A stretch of 64,000 nucleotides of DNA from Corynebacterium sp. (GTDB taxonomy: Bacteria > Actinomycetota > Actinomycetes > Mycobacteriales > Mycobacteriaceae). The stretch is from positions 1-64,000 of the forward strand of contig NZ_JAUNKO010000006.1 in NCBI RefSeq assembly GCF_030532715.1, given 5' to 3'. The notes under the pieces are model-generated. The model was given only the letters and a program-made list of their open reading frames with translations, ran no database searches and was not told the origin of the DNA. Shown in pieces: positions 27,622-35,526 of the stretch (the stretch's first letter is position 1; each line of letters opens with the position of its first letter). A program made the position numbers and the translations under genes.

Positions 27622-28255
27622 CGTCGTCCTCAGAGGTTTCTTTCAGGGTCGCGCGGTGTTCGCCGATTAACCGCTCATAACTAGCCGAAAGTGCCGAAAT
27701 TTCTTCGCCTTTGAAAATCAACCGCAACACCGGCGAAATTTCAAAGCGCCCCGCAGTCGAAGCCGGGCGAATAATTGCGTTCTCCGCAAGCTTCGTCCAC
27801 GCCGCATCGAACTTCTCCCGCAGCGCGCTCTCCTCGGTGCCAGAAACCTCCTGGTACGGAAGCATTGCCTCAAAAACTTCCTCCTCGCCGACCACGGCAC
27901 GCTCGCTGGGGCTCGTCATCACCAACGCATACCGCAAATGCAGCAGGATCGCACTTTCCAACAAGGTCAACGGGGTGCGCCGCATCAACGTGGTCTTGCC
28001 GGCGACGTCAACATCCCACGTTTTCGCATACGCCACACCTGCGGAATCATCCACATGCAGGGACAGGAACAGGTTATCTAATTGTTGGGCGAGCAACTCG
28101 CGGTTTGCGGAAATAATCCGAAACAGCTCCGGTGTTTGCTCCGCCGACACATACGGGCCCTGCAGCAACGCCGCAAACGCTTGCCGCTGCATGGCACTCA
28201 GCGTGCCGGTATCGCCTTCACGCAGGGTCGTTGCTCGTTCTTTACGTTCCGTCAT
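27614..28255 (-). CDS. mksE: MksE / JetB: kite-type subunit, DUF4194
   Basis: 213 aa with the DUF4194 pattern (winged-helix kite protein that bridges the MksF kleisin and the MksB heads). ATG at 28255 overlaps the stop of mksF as ATGA. The acidic C-terminus (KETSEDDDE) overlaps the start of mksB. Tight overlaps on both sides indicate coupled translation and fixed stoichiometry. Confidence 0.9.
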   Translation of the reverse strand: MTERKERATTLREGDTGTLSAMQRQAFAALLQGPYVSAEQTPELFRIISANRELLAQQLDNLFLSLHVDDSAGVAYAKTWDVDVAGKTTLMRRTPLTLLESAILLHLRYALVMTSPSERAVVGEEEVFEAMLPYQEVSGTEESALREKFDAAWTKLAENAIIRPASTAGRFEISPVLRLIFKGEEISALSASYERLIGEHRATLKETSEDDDE

Positions 28256-29784
28256 GGATGCTCCTTTGTGACGGTGCGGCCGTTCCATGGCACCAATCGA
28301 TCCAAACTCAAACTAGAGTTACCAAAATCAGGCGACGTGGTGAACTCGTAGCGCGGCAACCGGGCAACCTTTCGGTTCCCGAACGACGTTGTCCACACAA
28401 CCTCTTCTGTACCCTCTCCGCGTTCAGCATATTGCAGCGCCAGCTTCAACATTCCCACTACGCTGGCAAGCCCCTGTGTGGGTGGGCGCAGCTCAAAAAT
28501 CTCCGCGATACTGGCGCGCGGGCAATCCAACAACACCAGCTTCAACGAAGCCTCCAGATCACCCCAGTCAATTTCCGACTCACGAACGCGTTGGAACAGC
28601 TCCAACAAATCCGTTTCGCGCTGCTCGGCGACCTCCATGCGACCCTCAATGCGGTAGTCCGTGGGATCATCAAGCACCCAAACGCCGACGGAGGAAAACT
28701 CGCGCGTGGTCAACTCAATATCCACATCCACCGGCAGCTCCCAATCCAAGCCGCGACTCAGCTTGCGCACCTTGGCTTGTGCGCTGGCAATCGCCGTAGC
28801 CAACGCCTGCTGTGACTCCGCGTCACGGGATTGGACGAAACGACGCAGCGAACGCGACAAACCGTTGATGGCTACATACACGTCACCGGACTCGTCTTCT
28901 AGATTGCGGATTAGCCAGCGCAGCTGGGAACGCTGGTCAGCGGAGAGGCCAGCGACGAATGGGCGCTCCAAAATAACGTCCATAGTCGTTTCCAACAGGG
29001 CGGCAGTCTCCCTATCGAACAAAAGCTCATAAAACCCGCGGAAGGAGCGCCCCGCCTCCGAATTTTGAATGAGGTCCACACCGCGGAAAATATTCTCCAG
29101 TACAGCACCCGCAGAGATCTCTTTCAGCAAGATCTGCTCGCGCAACTGTTGATCTAACTGTTCGGTTTCACTTAGTACTCGAGCGAAGTCTCCGGGGATC
29201 TCGGCCGCCAATTGCAAAATGTTCTCTGCGCGCTCGCGGGCCTGCTCCTCCGAGATAACGTCCACGCCACGCTCACGGATAATCTCTTTGCGGCGCTCCA
29301 AAGCTTCTATTTGGTCGTCTATACCTGCCAAAACGCGCGCCTCGTCGGCGTCGGTGTCGGACGCGAGGCTTTCCAATTGCTCAATGACTGTACTGAGCCG
29401 AGAACGAGTGGCAAAGCGCGAGGGTTCTTTGACTTGGGAAAGGTAATTCATTGCCCGATGCGCATCCGAAGAGAGTTGATACAACTCATCTACAGAATCA
29501 CGGGGGCTGTGTCGATTCAGGTATCCCGCGCGAACCCACTCATTGACGTATTCCGCGGTGGTTCGAGGTAATGAAAAACCCGCCTCCCGCATTTCCACCA
29601 AAAGTGGATCCAGTTCATCTATCAGTTCGATACCAGTAATGCTGCGGCGGTCCCCAGCGTAAACCGCCCCGAGAACAGCTGCAATAACCGGCGCCAAGGG
29701 CGAACGCAGGAATGACCACGAAGCTTTTTCCGTGGCAGCAGCCTGCAATGCAAGCGCTTCAGCTACCGGATCGCGCACGACCAT
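28252..29784 (-). CDS. mksF: MksF / JetA: kleisin subunit, DUF3375
   Basis: 510 aa. Matches the DUF3375 (JetA/MksF) kleisin: N-terminal winged-helix region, a helical middle (about 130-230), and a C-terminal domain. First gene of the mksF-mksE-mksB operon, the order used in Wadjet jetABC and corynebacterial mks loci. The upstream 435 bp hold the promoter. MksF links the SMC heads and binds MksE. Confidence 0.92.
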   Translation of the reverse strand: MVVRDPVAEALALQAAATEKASWSFLRSPLAPVIAAVLGAVYAGDRRSITGIELIDELDPLLVEMREAGFSLPRTTAEYVNEWVRAGYLNRHSPRDSVDELYQLSSDAHRAMNYLSQVKEPSRFATRSRLSTVIEQLESLASDTDADEARVLAGIDDQIEALERRKEIIRERGVDVISEEQARERAENILQLAAEIPGDFARVLSETEQLDQQLREQILLKEISAGAVLENIFRGVDLIQNSEAGRSFRGFYELLFDRETAALLETTMDVILERPFVAGLSADQRSQLRWLIRNLEDESGDVYVAINGLSRSLRRFVQSRDAESQQALATAIASAQAKVRKLSRGLDWELPVDVDIELTTREFSSVGVWVLDDPTDYRIEGRMEVAEQRETDLLELFQRVRESEIDWGDLEASLKLVLLDCPRASIAEIFELRPPTQGLASVVGMLKLALQYAERGEGTEEVVWTTSFGNRKVARLPRYEFTTSPDFGNSSLSLDRLVPWNGRTVTKEHP

Positions 29785-30096
29785 GACACCCTCCTTTCGA
29801 CGTCATTTCTCCCGCTACTCTGACAGTTTTTTCAGTGCTCACACAGAAGAACCCCTTTCAAGGTAACAACGACCACAAATAGTGGGGGTAGCGCGTTTCA
29901 AACTTGGCAGGCCAGGGCACAAAATATGATGTACCCCCAGGGGCAAATGGCCACCCATGAAGTATCAGACCTGTACATGGCGCGGAAACAACCATAGTCA
30001 ATGAAGTTACAAAACTAATTCCGCACAATCGATAGCAAGTATCTTCGATAAGAAAAATAGCAGAGGGAAGCAAATGCCCTCGTGCAGCGCATTTTT

Positions 30097-30133
30097 GCTG
30101 CTCCTAGACCCCCGAATCCCCTTCAGGAGCAGC
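30097..30133. repeat. 9-bp inverted repeat
   Basis: GCTGCTCCT and AGGAGCAGC with a 19-bp loop, between the DUF1846 terminator and mksF. No T-run on either strand, so an operator or transcript structure is more likely than a terminator. Confidence 0.45.
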
Positions 30134-30142
30134 CAAACTATA

Positions 30143-30172
30143 AAAAATTCTTTGTTTCTTTTTCAAAGAAAC
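30143..30172 (-). terminator. probable terminator of the DUF1846 gene
   Basis: On the minus strand GTTTCTTT (30172-30165) pairs with AAAGAAAC (30161-30154); five bases later comes TTTTTT. It lies about 50 bp past the DUF1846 stop. Confidence 0.55.
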
Positions 30173-30219
30173 CTAAGAATATCTCAGTAATTTAGCTGCC
30201 CCTTTTGACAATGCCTGGA

Positions 30220-31716
30220 TTAACGCTTGCGGTACAACGATTTCCGCTGGTACACCGGCTCCGAGGTGACCAACACACCAAGGTTGCGGAAGATCCCCTC
30301 ATCCACAGGCCCCAGGATCGTCGTGGTGTGGGCATCGCACCCCCGCAGGCTCTGCAACTCCGCCAATGCCTTGCGCGCGTTTGTATCGGTGGCGGCGGAT
30401 ACCGACAACGCAATCAACACTTCGTCGGTGTGCAAACGGGGATTCCGAGAACCCAAATGTTGGGTTTTCAGCGTTTGAATCGGCTCGATCGCTTCCGGAG
30501 AAAGCAACTCTACGGAACGGTCGATACCCGCAAGATGCTTCAACGCGTTGAGCACCACGGCAGCCGAGCACCCCAGCAGGGGAGACGTTTTACCGGTGAT
30601 AATCGCGCCGTCGGCAAGCTGCATCGCGGCGGCAGGGGCGCTCGTTTCCTCCGCCAACGCCAAAGCTTGCGCTACGACGCTACGATCCTGGGTATCAATC
30701 CCCGCCTTACTCATCACCATGGCAACACGATCCGATTGCGTAGTGTCTTCCGCATCGGAGCGGCGCTGGTCCACCAACGCCTTGTAGTAGCGGCGAATAA
30801 TCTCCTGCTGCGCAGCCTGGCGGCAGACGGCGTCATCAGAAATGCAATAACCAGCCATATTCACGCCCATATCCGTGGGCGACTCGTACGGCGACTCCCC
30901 GGAAATCTCAATTAACAGCGCCTTGAGCAGGGGAAACACCTCGACGTCGCGGTTATAGCTGGTGACCTGCTTGCCGTAGGTAGTCAGGTGGAACGGGTCA
31001 ATGAGATTGATATCATCCAAGTCCACCGTCGCCGCCTCATACGCCAGGTTTACTGGGTGCTCGATGGGCAGATTCCAAATGGGGAAGGTTTCAAACTTCG
31101 CGTAACCAGCAGCTACACCCCGCTGATGCTCGTGGTACACCTGCGACAAACAGGTGGCCAGCTTTCCGGAACCTGGGCCGGGCGCCGTCACCACCACGAG
31201 ATCACGCGTGGTTTCCACGTAGTCGTTTTTGCCGAACCCCTCCTCAGACACGATGCGCCGAATGTCCGTGGGGTACCCGGCGATCACGCGGTGGCAGGCA
31301 ACCTTCAACCCGAGGCGCTGCAGGCGATCCTTAAACTCGTGGGCGGGTTGGTTGTCTTTCTCCAGCTGGGTGATTACCACGTGTTCCACAAGAAACCCGC
31401 CTTCACGGAACGCGTCCACCAACCGCAGCACGTCTTCCTCGTACGTAATCCCCAAATCCGCCCGGACCTTTTTCCGCTGGAGGTCTTTGGCGTTCATGCA
31501 GACAATGATTTCCAGATCGTCCTTAATGCGTTCCAGCATGGCGATCTTGTTATCTGGCGTGAACCCGGGGAGCACCCGCGAGGCGTGCATGTCGTCGAAG
31601 AGCTTGCCGCCCATTTCCAAATAGAGTTTCCCACCGATGGCTCTGCGCCGCTCGTTGATGTGTTGGGATTGCATCTCGATATAGCGTTCGCGATCGAACC
31701 CGATTGCTTGCGGCAT
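30220..31716 (-). CDS. DUF1846 family protein
   Basis: 498 aa, full length for the DUF1846 family (UPF0371). The N-terminal region starts [20 protein letters not shown]; a nucleotide-binding-like GPGSGK motif lies near residues 178-183. Structures of relatives resemble a P-loop or Rossmann hybrid but no reaction is established to my knowledge. ATG at 31716 has GGAAGG eight bases upstream. Monocistronic by context: a terminator follows and the next gene upstream is divergent. Confidence 0.9.
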   Translation of the reverse strand: MPQAIGFDRERYIEMQSQHINERRRAIGGKLYLEMGGKLFDDMHASRVLPGFTPDNKIAMLERIKDDLEIIVCMNAKDLQRKKVRADLGITYEEDVLRLVDAFREGGFLVEHVVITQLEKDNQPAHEFKDRLQRLGLKVACHRVIAGYPTDIRRIVSEEGFGKNDYVETTRDLVVVTAPGPGSGKLATCLSQVYHEHQRGVAAGYAKFETFPIWNLPIEHPVNLAYEAATVDLDDINLIDPFHLTTYGKQVTSYNRDVEVFPLLKALLIEISGESPYESPTDMGVNMAGYCISDDAVCRQAAQQEIIRRYYKALVDQRRSDAEDTTQSDRVAMVMSKAGIDTQDRSVVAQALALAEETSAPAAAMQLADGAIITGKTSPLLGCSAAVVLNALKHLAGIDRSVELLSPEAIEPIQTLKTQHLGSRNPRLHTDEVLIALSVSAATDTNARKALAELQSLRGCDAHTTTILGPVDEGIFRNLGVLVTSEPVYQRKSLYRKR

Positions 31717-31859
31717 GTGTGTGGCCTTCCGTATATATGGCGGTTCCTTAACCGTGGATATCTTAGCCCTAGTCGTGCGCAACTTAATGGACGCGCTGGT
31801 CACGCCGACATGTAATTCATTTTTCCCAGCCTCTTCCGCAGCGTTAGTATGTGAGTACT

Positions 31860-32675
31860 ATGCCCGAAGGCCACGTCATACACCGACTCGCCGCGGATAT
31901 CGAATCCGCTTTCGCGGGTAAGAAAGTCCAGGTAAGCTCCCCGCAGGGACGGTTTGCGCACGCCGCCGCCAAACTCAACGGTTCCCAAGTGACAAGCGCC
32001 GAGGCTTGGGGCAAACACCTGTTTGTACATTTCGACGCCCCGCACACCGAACATATCGTGCACATCCATTTAGGGTTAATTGGAACCCTTCGTTTCACCC
32101 CGACCGCCGCGCCTACGGGCCAAGTTCGACTCCGCATCTGCACCGATTCCGTCGCAGCTGACCTGCGCGGACCCCAATGGTGCAGGCTCCTCACTCCAGC
32201 AGAGGTAGACGCCGCAATTGCCAAGCTTGGCGCTGATCCACTGCGTATCGACGCCGATCCTTCCGCAACCTGGCACACCGTGCAACGTTCCACGCGTTCC
32301 ATTGCATCACTGCTGATGGACCAAAAACTCTTCGCCGGGGTGGGCAATATCTACCGTGCCGAAACACTGTTCCGATTAGGCATCAACCCGTTTGTTCCAG
32401 GGCGAGCATTGGATCGCGCCGAGTTTGACGCCGTGTGGGAAGACCTTGTGGAGCTCATGGCAGACGGGGTGCGCACGGGGCGCATCGATACGGTGCGACC
32501 AGAGCACACGCCAGAACGGATGGGACGTCCGCCGCGAAAAGACGATCACGGGGGAGAAGTGTATGTGTACCGCAGGGAAGGCCAGCCCTGTTGGCAGTGC
32601 GGAACCGAAATAGCGCACAAAGTACTGGAGGGACGGAATTTATTCTGGTGCCCGACGTGCCAAATGGAAGCATGA
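31860..32675 (+). CDS. nei2: Fpg/Nei-family DNA glycosylase/AP lyase
   Basis: 271 aa. The start must be ATG at 31860 because the catalytic nucleophile is the proline after Met (MPEGHVIHR: P2, E3); an in-frame GTG nine bases upstream would bury it. The central H2TH region contains MDQKLFAGVGNIYRAE, and the C-terminal zinc finger is CWQC...CPTC. It removes oxidised bases and nicks the strand. The MPEGH N-terminus and Leu-rich domain fit actinobacterial Nei2 better than Fpg. Confidence 0.93.
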   Translation: MPEGHVIHRLAADIESAFAGKKVQVSSPQGRFAHAAAKLNGSQVTSAEAWGKHLFVHFDAPHTEHIVHIHLGLIGTLRFTPTAAPTGQVRLRICTDSVAADLRGPQWCRLLTPAEVDAAIAKLGADPLRIDADPSATWHTVQRSTRSIASLLMDQKLFAGVGNIYRAETLFRLGINPFVPGRALDRAEFDAVWEDLVELMADGVRTGRIDTVRPEHTPERMGRPPRKDDHGGEVYVYRREGQPCWQCGTEIAHKVLEGRNLFWCPTCQMEA

Positions 32676-32706
32676 CACCCGCATTTACATAACGAGCAAC
32701 TAATTG

Positions 32707-32723
32707 AGGGCGTTTTGCGCCCT
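32707..32723. terminator. possible bidirectional terminator
   Basis: AGGGCG (32707-32712), TTTTG, CGCCCT (32718-32723) between the convergent nei2 and VanZ-like genes. T-runs beyond it are short. Confidence 0.45.
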
Positions 32724-32725
32724 TG

Positions 32726-33316
32726 CTATTGCCAGAACGTACCCGAAGTAGCAGCTATAGATTTTCGGCCGGTATCGGCCGAATTAGGCAGCACTTGAAG
32801 CAATATTGGGACAACATCAAGCTTGATGAACAACAACGCGGTCAGCGCCATGCAGCCATAGATTGCCACTTGCTGTAAGTATCGGGACGCCCGGCGCACC
32901 AAAATCACCGCGAGTTGCGCGCCCATTGCGGCGCCAGCGGTATTGGCGATGAGGTCTCCGGTATCCGAATACCCGATCTGAAACAGGTATTGCAGTGCCT
33001 CCACCGACAGGCTAAACCCGAAGCCCATGAGCGCAACGTCCCTGACGATATGCTGCCGGAAGTACATCAACGCCAAAAGTAATCCGAACGGGAAAAATAA
33101 ACTTAAGTTGCCAACGAGGTTTACCGTGGGGGCAAACCACGTGGTAGCGGTGACAAAATCCGCAAACGGAATGAGATGAAGCGAACGATTCTCGTGAGCC
33201 CCCGTGCGCCACAAACCGCCAATAGTGAACCAAGTCTTCCCCAAAGTGAGAAATAAAATGGCGATCACATACAAGGTCAACGCGGTGCGCAATAACCTTA
33301 AATTTCTTCGGGGCAT
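32726..33316 (-). CDS. VanZ-like membrane protein
   Basis: 196 aa with five predicted helices. VanZ-family residues are seen in LVGNLSLFFPFGLLLAL and the following SLSVEALQYLFQIGYSDTGDLIANTAGAAMGA. VanZ relatives are associated with low-level teicoplanin resistance or surface processes, but most have no known role. No van genes are nearby. Same strand as the DUF2752 and dispanin genes. Confidence 0.88.
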   Translation of the reverse strand: MPRRNLRLLRTALTLYVIAILFLTLGKTWFTIGGLWRTGAHENRSLHLIPFADFVTATTWFAPTVNLVGNLSLFFPFGLLLALMYFRQHIVRDVALMGFGFSLSVEALQYLFQIGYSDTGDLIANTAGAAMGAQLAVILVRRASRYLQQVAIYGCMALTALLFIKLDVVPILLQVLPNSADTGRKSIAATSGTFWQ

Positions 33317-33356
33317 ATCGGCAATGCTAATCCGCCGAGGAAAGGAAGCCCAAAAT

Positions 33357-33776
33357 CTAAACTTGAAGTGAGGCGAATGGCTCCCACGGCAACAGTCGCA
33401 ACACGAACCACACGACGATCACTATCCCCACCGTGATCGACGAATAACGCCAATCGTTCCATTTAGGAATTCTTTTTCCCAAGGAAGCTGCAAACCACGC
33501 AATCCAACTCCATGCGAGAAGCACGACCGCCACCACGCCTACGGCGTTGTAATGCAATGCCGCCGGAATGTTGAGATGACACAGCGAATAGATCATGCGG
33601 GCCGCACCGCAACCAGGGCAATTGATCCCAAACAGCGCCTTAGTAGGGCACAAGGGCGTCGGGCCGCCAGGCGTAGTGGGATCCGCCAAGGTAAGCAAAA
33701 AGCACCCGCACATCGCGCCCGCCGCAACCGCTAGCGGAGCCGCCGGCGATGCATGGGTACAAGTGTGAGTGCTCAT
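33357..33776 (-). CDS. DUF2752 membrane protein
   Basis: 139 aa, three predicted helices. The DUF2752 signature is seen in LCPTKALFGINCPGCGAARMIYSL (Cys-Pro-Gly-Cys-Gly plus Arg). Members are very often encoded next to CD225/dispanin genes, as here (27 bp gap). Function unknown. Confidence 0.88.
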   Translation of the reverse strand: MSTHTCTHASPAAPLAVAAGAMCGCFLLTLADPTTPGGPTPLCPTKALFGINCPGCGAARMIYSLCHLNIPAALHYNAVGVVAVVLLAWSWIAWFAASLGKRIPKWNDWRYSSITVGIVIVVWFVLRLLPWEPFASLQV

Positions 33777-33802
33777 ATTGCTTAGCTTATCGCTTGCCTT
33801 AA

Positions 33803-34114
33803 TTACTCGGCGCCCATCGAGTCAACAGCGCCGGAACCTGCAAACACGAAGATGCTCAGGATCCAGTACAGCACCATAAATACGATGCCGGCAACAGCAG
33901 AAATGATGGCGAATTTCTTCGCATTCTCAGAGGACTGAGCAGCCTCAGAATACTGGCCAGCTTCCCACAACTTATCCACCTGAAGTGCCAAGTAGATGCT
34001 GTAAGCACCGATCGGAAGACAACACAGTACTGTCGAGAGAATGGCCGGGATTAGATAATTGTTCGGCTTTTGACCGGCGCCTTGGCCAGCGTCCGAAGCA
34101 AACGGGTTCGTCAT
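33803..34114 (-). CDS. CD225/dispanin family membrane protein (copy 1)
   Basis: 103 aa. Two hydrophobic segments; the first carries the dispanin motif with paired cysteines (ILSTVLCCLPIGAYSI) and a conserved A-x-x-S...AKKFA loop. Bacterial dispanins resemble eukaryotic IFITM membrane proteins; their bacterial role is unknown. Upstream of the DUF2752 gene in the same transcription unit. Confidence 0.9.
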   Translation of the reverse strand: MTNPFASDAGQGAGQKPNNYLIPAILSTVLCCLPIGAYSIYLALQVDKLWEAGQYSEAAQSSENAKKFAIISAVAGIVFMVLYWILSIFVFAGSGAVDSMGAE

Positions 34115-34944
34115 ATGAACTCCCTGATCGTATCGAATGTTTTACACAAAAACGATTCGACCATATCAACCCTGCTTCAAACTATTCAAGTGAAGCGACA
34201 CCCAAACCGTCATCTTATCCCCCCTCATTAGGGGAGAAGTAGCAATCCTGACGCTCGCAATTCAGTTTCAATGCTGCAACAAGAGTGTGATTCTTATAAA
34301 TTGCTAAGCCGTCGGAAGGGTCTCACCATCGACATCCCTCAACCAGCCACAAGCCGAATCTGATAACCACGACCACCAAAACTCAATCATCGGAACGCCC
34401 AGCCCCAAAAACCCACCGCTCCATATCGCGCCACGCATTCCGTTTCCGCATGGCAAACCAGGAAAGCGCAAGCGCCGCCGCCACCTGACCCCACTGGGCT
34501 ACGCAGAGACGCACAGACGGCTCCGCCGCCATGACCGCGTCACCCCAGCGGGAAAACCGGTTCAGCAACGTGCACCTTGCACCGCAATTTTAGACAGAAC
34601 TTTAACAGCTAAACCTGCAGGCCAGCGCGATGACCCGGATTCCAAGTATTGGACACAATCGGATGTGTGTGCGGAAACTCCGTCAACAACGCGAGGGCGC
34701 ACACCGTGCATCCAAGGCAACGGAAAACAATCCTTAAGGGCTCTAAAGAATTTAATCTGATTGTTACAAACGCGCAATCACTACGTTTTGTCAAATGTGA
34801 CCCATTGCATAATGGGGGTATTTTTACCCCCGCTAGCAAGTGTCGAAGCACATTCATGCCCCCACCCACCGATAGCGAACAACGGTAAACGGACCACACA
34901 GTTTCACCCGCATGGCCCGTCTTGACGTCGCTCGAAAGCGAAAA
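34115..34944. other. 830-bp region between two dispanin genes
   Basis: I see no convincing gene. A short minus-strand frame (34383-34568, 61 aa, one hydrophobic stretch, QVAAALALSWFAM) has no recognisable family and is a weak candidate only. A perfect inverted repeat GGGGGTA-TTTT-TACCCCC lies at 34814-34831. The region may be a decayed gene between duplicated dispanins. Confidence 0.4.
34814..34831. repeat. perfect short inverted repeat downstream of dispanin copy 2
   Basis: GGGGGTA, TTTT, TACCCCC. About 115 bp past the stop of the copy-2 gene. No T-run follows on the minus strand; possibly a weak terminator. Confidence 0.4.
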
Positions 34945-35301
34945 CTAGTAGCTCGACATGGAACTCTGCTCAGACAAAGCAATCGCGAAAATTACGACGA
35001 AGTACAAAATCATCCCGACGACCGTGACGACTGCGCTGGCAATAGCAAACTTCTTTGCCTTCCCGGCCGCATCCTGAGCTTCAGCCACTGCACCCATTTG
35101 CCAGTGCTTATCCACCTGGAGCGAGTAATAAATACCAACTGCACCCAATGGCAAGCAGCAAAGAAGGGTCGAGAGAATGGTCCACAACAACTGGTTATCG
35201 GGCTTCATCATTCCACCCGCTCCCGGCATACCTGCTCCATAGCCTTGGTTAAATGACGGTTGCTGTGGGTTTTGCCCATAGGGGTTATACGGATCGGTCA
35301 T
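34945..35301 (-). CDS. CD225/dispanin family membrane protein (copy 2)
   Basis: 118 aa. Pro/Gly/Asn/Gln-rich cytoplasmic N-terminus (about 1-34), then the dispanin core (ILSTLLCCLPLGAVGIYYSLQVDKHW...AKKFAIASAVVT) closely matching copy 1. The duplication and shared core suggest a paralogous pair separated by 830 bp. Confidence 0.9.
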   Translation of the reverse strand: MTDPYNPYGQNPQQPSFNQGYGAGMPGAGGMMKPDNQLLWTILSTLLCCLPLGAVGIYYSLQVDKHWQMGAVAEAQDAAGKAKKFAIASAVVTVVGMILYFVVIFAIALSEQSSMSSY

Positions 35302-35475
35302 ACTTAAAAGCGTACTGCTTTTCGCTGTATTTTCTAACCCGGTTTTATGGGGGCGGTTCGATTACGCTAAAAATTTGCCGTCTTCGAGGGGTTTCACAAC
35401 GTTAGCTTGCAGTCAATCCAATCGCGGACAGCATACGATACGTGGTGCGCTCGCACCGGGCACCTACCCCTAGGG

Positions 35476-35517
35476 CCTACCGTGCGGCTTTCCCCTGCGC
35501 ACGGGGCGCACGGTAGG
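35476..35517. terminator. strong hairpin after leuS, possible terminator
   Basis: CCTACCGTGCG (35476-35486) and CGCACGGTAGG (35507-35517) are perfect complements, starting 10 bp past the leuS stop. No T-run on the minus strand, so termination may be rho-assisted, or the hairpin may protect the 3' end. Confidence 0.5.
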
Positions 35518-35526
35518 TCTCTGGAA

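Larger units (their letters stand above)
29785..30219. other. intergenic region upstream of mksF
   Basis: 435 bp without a credible gene. It holds the mksF promoter, an inverted repeat GCTGCTCCT (30097-30105) / AGGAGCAGC (30125-30133) and the terminator of the DUF1846 gene. The stretch 29,870-30,060 is AT-richer than its surroundings. No RNA gene is recognised. Confidence 0.5.

Noticed and set aside
34383..34568. 61-aa minus-strand frame between the dispanin genes
   Set aside because: One hydrophobic stretch but no ribosome site and no family; kept only as a note in the intergenic entry.
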